DNA of 64,000 nt from Streptomyces cadmiisoli (GCF_003261055.1 NZ_CP030074.1:1-64000); one strand, 5' to 3'; positions 28,006 to 37,351 are shown, counted from the stretch's first letter. Made by a program: numbers and translations. The notes: generated by a model from the letters alone, not told the origin.

Positions 28006-28383
28006 ATGATCGCCAAGCTGCAGTGCGTAGTGCTGGACTGTCCCGATGTGCGTGCGCTTTCCCGGTTCTACCAGTCTCTTCTCGGCGGCGTAGTGGACCA
28101 GCCGGATCCACGATGGTCGCTTGACGGCAACTGGTCGACCCTCCACACCGGCTCAGGGCTCGTCCTCGCTTTCCAGCGCGCGCAAGACCATCAGCCGCCG
28201 CGGTGGCCGGACCCTGCTCACCCGCAACAGTTCCATCTTGACCTGGGTGTACAGGATCTCGACAAGGCCCAACAACAGGTTCTCGAACTCGGGGCGTCAC
28301 TGCTCGACGCCGGCGACGGCACGCGCAGTTGGCGGATCTACGCAGATCCTGCCGGTCACCCGTTTTGCCTCCTTCGCGACTGA
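28006..28383 (+). CDS. VOC/glyoxalase-like domain protein
   Basis: 125 aa, one VOC domain: VVLDCPDVRALSRFYQSLLG at the N-terminus, FHLDLGVQDLDKAQQQVLEL in the middle and YADPAGHPFCLL at the C-terminus. The family covers glyoxalases, dioxygenases and antibiotic-binding proteins. His and Glu metal ligands are only partly evident, so it may bind rather than catalyse. ATG at 28006 fits the domain start. Confidence 0.7.
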   Translation: MIAKLQCVVLDCPDVRALSRFYQSLLGGVVDQPDPRWSLDGNWSTLHTGSGLVLAFQRAQDHQPPRWPDPAHPQQFHLDLGVQDLDKAQQQVLELGASLLDAGDGTRSWRIYADPAGHPFCLLRD

Positions 28384-28767
28384 GGTACGACACGAACGGG
28401 AGCAGCCACCAGCGATGAGAGGGCGGCCTCAGGGCATGGATCCCGCCCGCAAGCGGATCAACGTGCTGTTCCCCAAGCTCCGCGCCGGGTAGCCCGCCAG
28501 TCTCCGAGCCCGGCACCATCACCACAGACAGAAAACCAGTAAGGTTCGAACTCTGGCGCCCGTCGCTGGGTCGCACGGGGACGCGTCGACAGCACTGGAG
28601 TGATCGATGACGACCCGGCCAGACCGCGGCCTGAGCCGTAACTTGAGGGGCTAGAAGTACAGCCTGACGGCTTTCGTGTACGGCAGAAGTTCGGGTCTCC
28701 GGTCCTTCGTCGTTCGGCCGGCCCCGGCCGGACATCGTCCTGCCGGGACCTGCTCGGTTGTGAGAAA
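28384..28767. other. Intergenic stretch between convergent genes
   Basis: No gene supported. A sequence resembling a tRNA T-loop (ggttcgaactc near 28544) lies here without the rest of a tRNA. Confidence 0.3.
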
Positions 28768-29370
28768 TCAGCGCCGCCGCGTGGCCGCGTGCAGTCGGTC
28801 ATGCGCAGCCCTCAGCAGGCCCCGCGACCACTCCACACGCCTGACTCCCTCGGGCGGTTTCATCGACTCGGCGTGGCTGGCTCCCAGCGCGCGGGCGATC
28901 GCCTCCACCGCAATACGCTGCATGAGGTCGTCGGCGCACTCGCCGCGGCCCTCCTCAGCAAGATGCAGCAGGGCGCGGAGCAGTTCAGCGTCGAACCCGT
29001 CGTGCAGGATCTCCCCGGCTCCCGAGACCGCGGCCATAAACGCGTCGCTACTCAGGTCCCACTCGGGGGACCCAAGCAACTCAAGAATCTGCTTCCCGTA
29101 CTTCGCTCCTACTCTCCAGTGCCCCGTGAGCACCTGCACCGCGAGCGCCGATACCTCGGGGGCCTCAGGGTGGATCAGATAGTCGGCGATCACAGACTCG
29201 TACGCCGGCCCGCCAGCGCGGGCCACCGCGTACAACAGCCGGTAGATGTCCGGGCCAGCACGTCCCTCGGAGATGGTCCGCGCGATCTCCTTCACCTCGC
29301 TTTGTGGAAGAGTTCCCTCCTTCGCCCGCATAGTCAGCTGCCGCAAGTACTCGTCACGCTCTATCGTCAT
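28768..29370 (-). CDS. HEAT-like helical protein, unknown
   Basis: 200 aa, all-helical with repeated Ala/Leu helices (GPAYESVIADYLIHPEAPEV, LLRALLHLAEEGRGECADDL) typical of short HEAT-like proteins of actinomycetes, some of which are immunity proteins. No signal or membrane segment. ATG start at 29370. Followed on the opposite strand by a helicase remnant. Confidence 0.6.
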   Translation of the reverse strand: MTIERDEYLRQLTMRAKEGTLPQSEVKEIARTISEGRAGPDIYRLLYAVARAGGPAYESVIADYLIHPEAPEVSALAVQVLTGHWRVGAKYGKQILELLGSPEWDLSSDAFMAAVSGAGEILHDGFDAELLRALLHLAEEGRGECADDLMQRIAVEAIARALGASHAESMKPPEGVRRVEWSRGLLRAAHDRLHAATRRR

Positions 29371-29404
29371 GCCCTACTCATCCCTGACCTCCGGGCAAGC
29401 AGCG

Positions 29405-29631
29405 ATGGTCGAGGGTTCCACGCCCGCGAAGGACACCTGAACGTGCCCCGCAAGCACATCGAGGAGGTGCCCGTCGGGGACTCCAGATCCGCCGCCACCA
29501 GCAGGGAGATCACTCCCGAGAACACCGTGCCCGTGGCGCAGAGCATGCGGATCACCAACACCCGGCGCCGTGCCGACCAACGCACAACCGAGCAGCAAGG
29601 CAATCTCGACACCCTCGACATGCGCCGGTGA
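29405..29631 (+). pseudogene. Helicase-associated repeat remnant
   Basis: Reads GFHAREGHLNVPRKHIEEVP .. TNTRRRADQRTTEQQGNLDT and ends LDMRR-stop (29629-29631), as in the other helicase 3' ends. No upstream helicase domain. It is continuous with the duplicated cREC block. Confidence 0.75.
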
Positions 29632-29654
29632 CAGGGTGATGTGCCGCGAGCTAC

Positions 29655-29996
29655 TCATTGGGCGACGGCTCTGCGAACGTGGTACTTCCAATGTGAAAGG
29701 GACCGCACAACAGTCTCGGCCCCGATGGGGTTGGCGCTGTGCACGTAGACGATGCCGATCTGGAACGGGTATCCATGAAAGGCGGCCTCCTCCAGGAGGG
29801 TCACCACCGGCATGATGCTGTCATCACCGCCGAGGTCGTGGTCGAGCCAGAGCTCGTCAATGAACATGCCCCGGTGCTCCTCGAGAAGTTGAACTCCTTC
29901 ACGGCTCGTACGGGCGAGCCGCGTCGCTCGGGGCAGCGCCCTGAGGTCGTCAACGGCGAGGATGATCGGTGTCGGTTCAGGAGAGGGCTGCTGCAC
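29655..29996 (-). CDS. cREC domain protein, copy 2
   Basis: 113 aa and same GTG start context as copy 1. Differs by about a dozen residues (for example IILAVDD for VILAIDD, EEHRGMF for QEHQHIF). The LDHDLGGDD and VHSANPIGAE motifs are intact, so both copies could be active. Retention of the motifs in both copies suggests selection. Confidence 0.7.
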   Translation of the reverse strand: MQQPSPEPTPIILAVDDLRALPRATRLARTSREGVQLLEEHRGMFIDELWLDHDLGGDDSIMPVVTLLEEAAFHGYPFQIGIVYVHSANPIGAETVVRSLSHWKYHVRRAVAQ

Positions 29997-30003
29997 CCGA
30001 CCA

Positions 30004-30093
30004 TCATCCCCCGGAGGGCAGCGGGCAGGTGCCGGCGGCGGTGTGCCAGACATCTGCGGAGTGCGGGTGCGTGGCAGCCGGGAAGTCGAGGCG
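30004..30093 (-). pseudogene. C-terminal fragment of fourth transposition protein
   Basis: RLDFPAATHPHSADVWHTAA ends with a stop at 30004-30006. It matches GLDFPAVTHPHPAQDWHTAA at the end of the 7704-9113 gene. The rest of the gene is absent. Confidence 0.7.
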
Positions 30094-30179
30094 CGGCGCT
30101 GACGCGCGGTGCGAGGCTTGACGCCCGAGCGGGCCCTCGAGTTGATGCCTGCGGCATACCGGCATCCACTTCTTGTCCT

Positions 30180-30574
30180 GGTGGACTCCGCAGCTGTGTC
30201 CTCGACTTGAACTGCCACTTCTGGTGGTGGACCTGCTGCGCAGCCCGACAGCCCCGGCCAGCGATTCGTACCAACTGGACCTCACGCCAGGGCAGGAAGC
30301 TGTTGACACCGGCGCCAACACGCTGCTGATCTCGGACCCGTCCGGCACCAGCACCCTGATCACAGCACCGCTAGCACGTGACGCGCGGGGCAACAGAATC
30401 CCGGTCTCGCTCCGTCTCGTCAACGACGAGGTCGTCGTAGCACTGGAGCCGACTGCCGGGCAGGCGCTCGCCTACCCTGTTCTCCTGGACCCGTCGTACC
30501 TCAGCGAACGTCATCGGCCGCGGCATCGGATGGTCGAAAGCCGGCCAATCGTCTGCCACGACCAGGGTTCGTGA
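30180..30574 (+). pseudogene. Fragment of a large secreted/wall protein
   Basis: Open frame giving YQLDLTPGQEAVDTGANTLL .. APLARDARGNRIPVSLRLVN .. AYPVLLDPSYLSE. This resembles the N-terminal region found before DNRLRE/LamG/RHS modules of large Streptomyces surface proteins. No signal peptide or downstream modules remain. Confidence 0.45.
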
Positions 30575-30592
30575 CGCCTGCCGGAGCGCCCA

Positions 30593-31078
30593 GTGGCAGG
30601 GCAAGCTGTGGATCATCCGGAACGGATCTCTCGTGCGAAGCTCCTCATGAGGGCGGCAATGAGAACGGCGGCCGGCGCAGTACTCCTTCTCCAGGTGCTT
30701 TACGGGGCAATCGTGTGGATCGTGACCGCAACCGTGATGGAGGAGGCGGCGGCCATTGACCACACGGAGGATCCCGGGCTGGGGACCTCGTTCGCGCAGC
30801 TGTTGACCGGGGTCGCGGCGCTTGTCCTGCTCTCGGGGGCGGCACTGCTGGTCCTGCCCATCGCTAGGGCCCGTGTGCCCCGATGGCTCAGCGCTCCGGT
30901 TTTGAGCATCGTCGCTGTCATGGAGGGGGGCCTGATCCTACTGACCGCGGTCATGGCCGTTCAGCAGGAAGTCGGTCCTGACCTGTTCGTCAACGCAGTG
31001 ATGATCGCCCTGTCCGGCGTCGCCGGAACGGTGCCCGTCCTGGAAGTCTTCCGAAGGAAGTCAGCAGCCACCGCCTGA
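30593..31078 (+). CDS. Membrane protein, four predicted segments
   Basis: 161 aa. Hydrophobic segments at about 24-46 (AGAVLLLQVLYGAIVWIVTA), 68-90 (LTGVAALVLLSGAALLVLPI), 100-122 (VLSIVAVMEGGLILLTAVMA) and 130-150 (NAVMIALSGVAGTVPVLEV). Start could also be GTG at 30608 or ATG at 30650. No family recognised. Confidence 0.6.
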   Translation: MAGQAVDHPERISRAKLLMRAAMRTAAGAVLLLQVLYGAIVWIVTATVMEEAAAIDHTEDPGLGTSFAQLLTGVAALVLLSGAALLVLPIARARVPRWLSAPVLSIVAVMEGGLILLTAVMAVQQEVGPDLFVNAVMIALSGVAGTVPVLEVFRRKSAATA

Positions 31079-31139
31079 CCAGACCGCGCAACGCATAACG
31101 CATGAGGGGTTCAGAAGCGCGTTGGCCCCGATCTTTCTC

Positions 31140-31170
31140 GACGGTCTACCGACGGAGTCGGTAGACCGTC
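31140..31170 (+). terminator. Hairpin after the membrane protein gene
   Basis: Perfect 13-bp arms (31140-31152, 31158-31170) with a 5-base loop, about 60 bases beyond the stop. Confidence 0.65.
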
Positions 31171-31283
31171 GTGCGTTCTGTGACTGGCGAGGGCAGCGGG
31201 GAGAACCGACTGTCGTGTCGGGTGGGCGCCGGTTCCACTGCTCCAGGTCGGGTGGTGCTGTCGTCGGGACGGAAAGCTGCTGG

Positions 31284-31553
31284 TCAGCCGGAATTCGGGA
31301 GCTGGGCGAGCCGGTCGAGGGCGGTGGTGATGTCGTGGGCCCAGGGCCAGTACCGGGCGAGGCGGAAGATCCGCCAGCGCCCGGTAATAGCGACTTGCCC
31401 GGCCGCAGTAGACAGGCGGAGCCGCATCCGCCTGGATCCCCGAAGCCGCGCCATATCGGTCAGCGCAAGCATCGGCATCCAGGCCGGCGGGTCCAACGCG
31501 ACATGTCTCCCCCGCGGCGCGACGACCTTCGTCCCACCGTAGCGACTGGCCAT
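31284..31553 (-). CDS. Small hypothetical protein
   Basis: 89 aa, Arg- and Trp-rich (MARLRGSRRMRLRLSTAAGQ, FRLARYWPWAHDITTALDRL). Codon use is compatible with coding, but the support is thin. No family recognised. Confidence 0.35.
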   Translation of the reverse strand: MASRYGGTKVVAPRGRHVALDPPAWMPMLALTDMARLRGSRRMRLRLSTAAGQVAITGRWRIFRLARYWPWAHDITTALDRLAQLPNSG

Positions 31554-31901
31554 GCGGCGTCACACCAGGTCAACGGCTGGGACGTCCCACGATGCCGTCA
31601 CTTCGCCCTGAACAGTGGTCGGACACCCAGCCCGACCCGCAAGCTCGTTGCGGAGCCGGCCGGTGAGGTCGATTCCGCCCATCGCGCGTCGTTGCACGTA
31701 TTCCGGTGTGCTCCGGCGGCCGGTCCTTGGGGGCAAAGGGCCGGCACATTCAGTGACCAGGCCGGGCTGCTGTGCCCTTCGTACAGGGCTGACGCTGGCC
31801 GTGGTGTGTGCACCGACCGCGCTTCCAGTCCCTTTCACCTTCAGCTCCAACCGAGCTGTCACGTCCGCACATAGCGTTGCCGAAGATCCCAGGAGTCCCG
31901 C
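31554..31901. other. Intergenic stretch before the NlpC/P60 gene
   Basis: No gene recognised on either strand. It presumably contains the promoter of the next gene. Confidence 0.3.
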
Positions 31902-32798
31902 ATGAGAGTCCTCGCAAGACTCAGGAACACGTTGATGACAGGTGCACTGCTCATAGCCTCGGGCGCGCTGGGCCTGGCTACTGCACCGTCCGCCTCAGCG
32001 AACGAGCCGCTCGCTAACCCCAGTCTCACTATCACTGGCGGCTGCGCGGGTGCGCGGTCCCTGGTCCAGATCTACTGGCACGGCCCGAATGAGGCCAGCA
32101 TCCACTGGACGCTGACCGACACCGACCGGGGCGACGGCAAGCCGCCCGTCCTCAGGATGAACGCGGTCGGCGCTGATGGCTCCCAGCCGTTCCTGTTCGT
32201 CACCGGAGAAACCGCGGCTGTCCTCTACGGCGACACCGCCTCGGGCGGCGAGGACAACTGGAACCCCTCGGACATCGCCCAGTTCCGGCGTCTGCAGATC
32301 ATCACCCAGAACGGCAACACCGCGTCGGGCGTCGAGTGCTCGACGACCAAGAGCGTGTACAACTTCTCACGCGTCGCCTACCACTACGCGCTCGACCAGA
32401 TCGACAAGCAGTACGTGTGGGGCGACGCGGGGCCGAACACCTTCGACTGCTCTGGCCTGGTGTACCACTCGTACAGTCGGGTGCCCGACCTCCCCTCGGA
32501 CTGGAGTCGCAGGTCAGCGGACAGCTACTACAGTTGGGCGTTGGCGGAGTCCGCGAACAACAACTCCAACAACAGCAACCTCGAACCTCTCGACGTCGTG
32601 CGGGTCTCAGCGTCCGATCGGCAGGTCGGCGATCTCGTCTTCTATCACGGCCATGTGGGCTTCTACGCCGGCGATGGCCGCCTCTACTCCGCCCTCAACG
32701 AGACTGTGGACATCGGCTACACCAGCGTTGACATTCTGACCAGGCACGACGAGTTCTACTACCGAATCGTCGGCGTCAGGTCGACCACTTCCCCGTAG
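31902..32798 (+). CDS. Secreted NlpC/P60-family peptidase
   Basis: 298 aa. Signal peptide RLRNTLMTGALLIASGALGL, cleavage near ASA-NE. An N-terminal beta-rich domain (about 35-150) precedes an NlpC/P60 domain with Cys183 in FDCSGLV, His251 in YHGHVGFYAGDG and a polar third residue further on. Such enzymes cleave D-Glu-mDAP or related peptide bonds in peptidoglycan. An Asn/Ser-rich insert (NNNSNNSN, about 219-227) is unusual for this GC-rich genome. Confidence 0.8.
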   Translation: MRVLARLRNTLMTGALLIASGALGLATAPSASANEPLANPSLTITGGCAGARSLVQIYWHGPNEASIHWTLTDTDRGDGKPPVLRMNAVGADGSQPFLFVTGETAAVLYGDTASGGEDNWNPSDIAQFRRLQIITQNGNTASGVECSTTKSVYNFSRVAYHYALDQIDKQYVWGDAGPNTFDCSGLVYHSYSRVPDLPSDWSRRSADSYYSWALAESANNNSNNSNLEPLDVVRVSASDRQVGDLVFYHGHVGFYAGDGRLYSALNETVDIGYTSVDILTRHDEFYYRIVGVRSTTSP

Positions 32799-32952
32799 CG
32801 ATACTCCCTGTTGTCCGGAGCCATGAACCGAGGCGGAACGATCATGGCGACTGACCCGCGCGGTTTCGCGAGACCGTAAGCAGATCTCCTCCCGACAACC
32901 GCGCACCAGATCGCTGACGAGGGCCAAGGTCACCGCAGACCGGACAACAATC

Positions 32953-33480
32953 TCAGTACCCCCGGCTGGACCGTTTCTGTCCGACATGCGCTATCAGCAG
33001 CCGCCAGGGGTACGAGCCGCATACCGTGAGCGCAGGAAACGCGCTCACAAAGTGGTGGTGAAATTCCGAACCCGTGCACAGCCCGGCCGCGGTGACGAAG
33101 ACAGGAGCAGCGGACCCAACGGGGACGCTCCAGCTTGGCCCGCACGCTGACGTCCACCCCACCGATTCGCCGAGGACCATGACCGGTCCGGCGGCCTGCC
33201 GCACGGCTGCGGTGATGCGCTGGTAGTCCGGCAGGAGCACGCTTTCGTCCGCGCCCGGCTCGCGGTGCGGCATGAGCATCACCGCTCGGCCGCCCACCTG
33301 CCCGGGCATCGGCGCAGCCTGTGCGCGTTCGTCGGCGAGCTGCGCGCTCACCCGCTCAAGGACACGTTCGGCGTCAGCGGGTTCGTCTCGCTCGGCTCGC
33401 ACCTCTGCCAGGTGTTTGGCCAGCATTTCCTCGAGTACGTGCAGTTCCGCACGTCGCGCGGTGATCCGTTCCAGCAGCTC
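32953..33480 (-). pseudogene. Fragment of an element-associated protein
   Basis: Helical part RITARRAELHVLEEMLAKHL then AERVLERVSAQLADERAQAA and GRAVMLMPHREPGADESVLL followed by DYQRITAAVRQAAGPV. It is similar in layout to short proteins next to transposase genes in Streptomyces. No start codon lies in the continuous frame upstream of 33426, and sequence after AAGPVMV does not look related. Confidence 0.35.
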
Positions 33481-33543
33481 GGGGATCCAGCATGCACAGA
33501 ATCGTAGGAGTACGCCGAACCGCAGCGAGTACGAACAGGGCGG

Positions 33544-34050
33544 TCAACTCCCCGCTTTGGCCGACCTCTTGAGCAGGAACTGCTTCGCCGCCTCGACTGC
33601 TTCTCTGTTGAGCTCCTCGACGGAAACTCCCCAGCTCTCCTCCCAGCCGTCCAGGTTGAGAGCGCACGAGACGAGGGGTTGCAGGCTTTCGGGGTAGCCG
33701 AGGTCGTAGGCGATGTCTGCCCAGATGAGGTGGGTGCCGGTGGCGGGATCCAGGGTTCCGTCGGCTATCTGACCGGCGATCCAGTAAGCCATCGCCCACT
33801 TTGCGGCTCGAGGGTCGGCAGGCGGCTGGAAGACCAATCCCAGCTCTTCCAGTACCTGGTCGAAGAGCGCTGGTGCTTCGGGTTCCTCACTCCGGAGGAG
33901 GCCGGCCAACATGGCGAGGGAGGGACTCTCAACCTCGGCAATGAGTGCGTCAAGCCCTGCCTGGATGAGCCGGTCAGACCCGACGTGCCTACCGAATGCC
34001 CGCTCGCGCGCGATGTGGCTGAGCTGCTTGAGGGCATCATCGCGGGTCAT
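33544..34050 (-). CDS. Hypothetical protein
   Basis: 168 aa from MTRDDALKQLSHIARERAFG. Acidic, helical, Trp-rich centre (AAKWAMAYWIAGQIADGTLD, THLIWADIAYDLGYPESLQP). Resembles stand-alone immunity-type proteins in size and composition; no toxin is beside it. The open frame extends to 34341, but the ATG at 34050 is the first with support. Confidence 0.6.
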   Translation of the reverse strand: MTRDDALKQLSHIARERAFGRHVGSDRLIQAGLDALIAEVESPSLAMLAGLLRSEEPEAPALFDQVLEELGLVFQPPADPRAAKWAMAYWIAGQIADGTLDPATGTHLIWADIAYDLGYPESLQPLVSCALNLDGWEESWGVSVEELNREAVEAAKQFLLKRSAKAGS

Positions 34051-34344
34051 CAGAGTCTTCTCGGTCGGCGTCTGGGGAGACCAGGCTCGCACACCGCCGA
34101 CGCTGCTGCATCGCCCTTCTCTTCGGCCCGACCGTGCTGTCAGACGATCTGATCCGCGGGACTCCCTCCCACGACCAGCACGAGTACCCAGAGCACCCAT
34201 CACGCCATCCCTTTGACCGGCGACTTGACGTTGGCGGAGGCTCAGTGGACTCCATTGCGCACGCGATGCGCACCACGGTGGTGTCCACTCCGCCAGCGGT
34301 AGGCACAGTGACGTCCATTCCCACTCATGGTGCCCGTACAAGTC

Positions 34345-34539
34345 CTAATAATTCACCGCCACAACAGCGTAAATACACGCGAGAACGACAACCACACAGG
34401 TAACGGCCAAGGCGGTCAACGCCCAGCCGAGCACTCCTGTGGTCCCAGCGATCACCGCCCAGCCGAACCGTGCTGCGCGTTCGGCCCGTTGAACTGCGTC
34501 GTGGTAGTCGTTGTCGTCATACCAATCACGACCAGCCAT
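34345..34539 (-). CDS. Small membrane protein
   Basis: 64 aa from MAGRDWYDDNDYHDAVQRAE. One or two hydrophobic segments at the C-terminus (GWAVIAGTTGVLGWALTALA, VTCVVVVLACIYAVVAV). Acidic N-terminus. Too short for family recognition. Confidence 0.5.
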   Translation of the reverse strand: MAGRDWYDDNDYHDAVQRAERAARFGWAVIAGTTGVLGWALTALAVTCVVVVLACIYAVVAVNY

Positions 34540-35099
34540 GACCACCCCTCCCCGGACCCTACAGTCCTGGCCATCTTGCCCAGAAGCCCACGGTGAGTCT
34601 TGGGGGATGTGTAATCTTCCGAACAGCTCCGAGGGCAGCCCGCCCGCTGTCCACCGGTCACTACCAGGAACAACGGGCGGCAGCGGCCGTCCGCGCTCAA
34701 GTGGAGCCTGCTGGCAAACCGCCCCGCGAGCGGCCCAAACCCTCACTTCCAGCACCACCTCCACCACACAGGCGACCAGGCCACGGTGTTGCGCCCTGAT
34801 GTTCCACCACTTCGGCCCCCTTTCACGCCGCGCGGACGGCGGGTCGTTCCGAGCGCTGGCAGTTTGCGCGATCATCGCTGGCGAGATCTGGGGTCTGCTC
34901 CCTGTCGGAGACACACTTGTGCGCTCCCGCGACGCGGTCCATGAAGTGCGAAGCGGCTACATCAATGCGGCGCGCAGTCCGTCATGGAGCCGAAAGAGCG
35001 CCTGCGCCTACCCGGCCGCCGAAAGGTCTGTCGGGGCAGCCGTCGATGGAGCCACCGAGCCGTGTACGGGCTGTCATAGGTGGGTGAGAGTCTGGACCG
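34540..35099. other. Intergenic stretch
   Basis: About 560 bases with no supported gene. The next gene's GTG start lies at its right edge. Confidence 0.35.
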
Positions 35100-35852
35100 G
35101 TGCTGATAAAGGGATTCGAGAACGCCCCTGTTGTTGCGGGGGAGGAGCTGCTGGCGCTGCCGGGGTTCTGGGCGGCCTACCTGATGTGGCTGAGTCAGAC
35201 AGACGAGTACGACCCCATTCCGGAATGGTTTGGTGTCGACGGGGCTGACGCCGACGCGGCCTGCGATGCGCTCGCCGACGAGGATCGTTGGCCTGTCTTC
35301 CGGATCCCCTTCGCCGGTGGCCACACCGCGCTAATCCTCGGGCGCAACTTTCCCGACGATCCGGAAACCGAGTACGTCATCACCCACCCCGGTTGGGGAC
35401 GCCACGGCCACCTGGCCACCATCAGCGGCCACCAGGCCGGCCCCGGCTTGTCGTGGCGAGAGCTCCAGCACATCGCCCGCACGCCCGATCTCAACGCTCC
35501 AGGAGTCCACGCCGAATACGCACGCCTGCTCCTGCTGCTGCCTGCACTCGGCGACCAAGACCTGCCCGAGGACGCCCAAACCGTGCTTGGCGGCGCACTG
35601 GCAGAGGCAGACGTCCCCGCAGCGCTGGCCCCGCATCTCGCGGGAGCACTCCTTGCCGACCACCCCTTGTGGGAGCCGGCTGAATGGACGCTTGCTGCGG
35701 CCTCCCCGCTATCAGGTAGTCAGGAACCCTTCCTCGGAATCCTGCACTGTGACGGGTACATGAGTCCGCGGTGCGGGACTCGGCTCGCCCAGGGCATCAC
35801 CCGAGAGCAGAGCAACAGCCTGGCCCGCGCACTCGGCACCTGGCCCACCTGA
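35100..35852 (+). CDS. Hypothetical protein
   Basis: 250 aa, GTG start. The N-terminal half has WPVFRIPFAGGHTALILGRN and EYVITHPGWGRHGHLATISG; the C-terminal half is helical (LLLLLPALGDQDLPEDAQTV). No signal peptide. I recall similar Streptomyces proteins annotated as hypothetical only. Confidence 0.6.
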   Translation: MLIKGFENAPVVAGEELLALPGFWAAYLMWLSQTDEYDPIPEWFGVDGADADAACDALADEDRWPVFRIPFAGGHTALILGRNFPDDPETEYVITHPGWGRHGHLATISGHQAGPGLSWRELQHIARTPDLNAPGVHAEYARLLLLLPALGDQDLPEDAQTVLGGALAEADVPAALAPHLAGALLADHPLWEPAEWTLAAASPLSGSQEPFLGILHCDGYMSPRCGTRLAQGITREQSNSLARALGTWPT

Positions 35853-35929
35853 AAAGCCCACCCAGGGCAGCTGTCCCCTCAGCCCCTGCTCCGGCCGTCC
35901 AGACGCCCGCCCCGGCCACCGAACAGGTC

Positions 35930-36225
35930 CCGCCCAAATCCGGGCAGCACCACCAAGAGCAGGACGCGGGCGAGTGGCAGCACTGGCGGTCCCGCACGCG
36001 TTGACCCGTCGCCCCCGGAGAATCGGCACAGCGGTTGAGCGGCCGCGAGTCGGCGCGGTGGCTCCCGCCGACGCGCAACACACCAACATCCCCGCCGGAT
36101 CCCCCGCCGCGCCGACCCCAGCCCACCACCCATCCCTTCTCTGTTCGTGCTGCGTGGATGGCTGAGGGGAGGCTCTAGGGGGATGTCGGCGCCCCCGACC
36201 ACACCGTTTGAAGGTGCTCACCTGC
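35930..36225. repeat. Replic_relax upstream repeat, copy 3
   Basis: Matches 21700-22000 ('gagcaggacgcggg', 'gctcccgccgacgcgcaaca', 'gctgcgtggatgg'). Here the repeat is not followed by a Replic_relax gene but by a 12-bp tandem array. Confidence 0.6.
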
Positions 36226-36249
36226 GACGATCGGCGGCTGGCTGAACGG

Positions 36250-36321
36250 CCTGCGTAGGAGATGCCGTAAGAGATGTCGTAGGACATATTGTCGGAGATG
36301 TCGTAGGACATGTTGTAGGAG
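36250..36321. repeat. 12-bp tandem repeats encoding S-Y-D-I-type tetrapeptides
   Basis: Six units start at 36250, 36262, 36274, 36286, 36298 and 36310, consensus atgtcgtaggac/g. Two units read ATGTCGTAGGACAT, a palindrome with a 4-base centre (36274-36287, 36298-36311). On the minus strand the array translates as SYNMSYDISDNMSYDISYGI. Confidence 0.75.
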
Positions 36322-36372
36322 GTATGTGGCAACGGGACGGCAGCCAGGCCCCCATGGGGCCCGTCGTTCGGA

Positions 36373-36660
36373 TCATCTGACTGTGAATAGAGTTGCTGGC
36401 TGGAGAGGCGATCGCGGTGCCGGTCCCTGGGCCCAGGCTGTTGCAGGCTTTGCGGTGCTGCGTGGGGCGAGTTTCGTGTATCCGGGGGTCGCGGGGACTC
36501 TTGCAACGGCTTTTGGGCTCAGGTCGGTGTGCGTGTAGCACGTCGGGGAAACATAGAGCTGCAGCTGGTTGGCATCGGAGACCTGGACGCCGGGCGGGTT
36601 GGACACGGTGGCGTCGTCGAGCACGGCGAGGGCTTGATCCTCGTACGGGACCCAACCCCT
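36373..36660 (-). pseudogene. Possible coding fragment
   Basis: GC-rich third positions and VPYEDQALAVLDDATVSNPP followed by VQVSDANQLQLYVSPTCYTH suggest coding DNA, but there is no start or recognised family. Confidence 0.3.
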
Positions 36661-36875
36661 CTTTGTCGGCGCGTACCGCTCCTACCGGGCAGTTTTGCTG
36701 TGTCAGTAGGCGGACCGGAGGAAAATGCCTGCCGACCACCGGACACGAACCAGCAACATCCGAGCTTGACTTCCGTGGTCGGGGCCCATGGTCGGGCCAA
36801 CCAATGGGCCCTCAGGCACTCGGAAGGGATGCACGATCGCGGTTGGGCGCGGCTCGTTTCGAGGGACGACGTTGA

Positions 36876-37150
36876 TCAATCAGTGAGTGCCAACTTCTGC
36901 AGGCAGGGTTTGAGGTAGATACGTTGGTGCTCTTGGCGGGTGTGGAAGCGCCAGTAGAGGTCGAGGTCGCCGTTGGCGAACACGGCACGGAGCCGGAGGA
37001 CGGCTTCGGCTCCGGGCAGACCCCAGCGGCGCCGTTGATGTCAAGGCGGTCGGCGATCAGGTGGCGGCAAGCGCCCTCGACCGCGCCGGTAGCAATCGGC
37101 CAGCCGTTGACGAGGGCTGTGTCGTAGTGAAGTTGATCAAGGTGGCCGTT
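36876..37150 (-). pseudogene. ISKra4-type transposase C-terminal remnant
   Basis: ALVNGWPIATGAVEGACRHL and [10 protein letters not shown] are the conserved C-terminal motif of ISKra4-like transposases. After a shift near 37035 another frame gives [20 protein letters not shown] and [15 protein letters not shown], ending LALTD-stop at 36876. The N-terminal part is absent. Confidence 0.65.
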
Positions 37151-37351
37151 CGCTGGGCAGTTCGACAAAATGGACACGTTTCGGGCCTCGCGTGAACGGC
37201 CCCCAGTAGTCGACTTCCTCTGTCATCTGCGGATGCTCGCCCACTGGCCCAAAGGGCGTCCAACGATTTCGAAGCGCGGCGCCTGTGAAGCCGGGATGAT
37301 CGGAGGGGTCGGGTCGAAGTCGCGCGACCCGTCCGTGCCTTGCCGGCCAGC

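Larger units (their letters stand above)
29605..30093. repeat. About 490-bp duplicated block, copy B
   Basis: Second copy of 7304-7795: helicase tail, cREC gene and tail of the fourth transposition protein, in the same order and orientation. Confidence 0.85.

Noticed and set aside
28540..28560. tRNA-like ggttcgaactc sequence
   Set aside because: No acceptor stem, anticodon arm or D-arm could be built around it.
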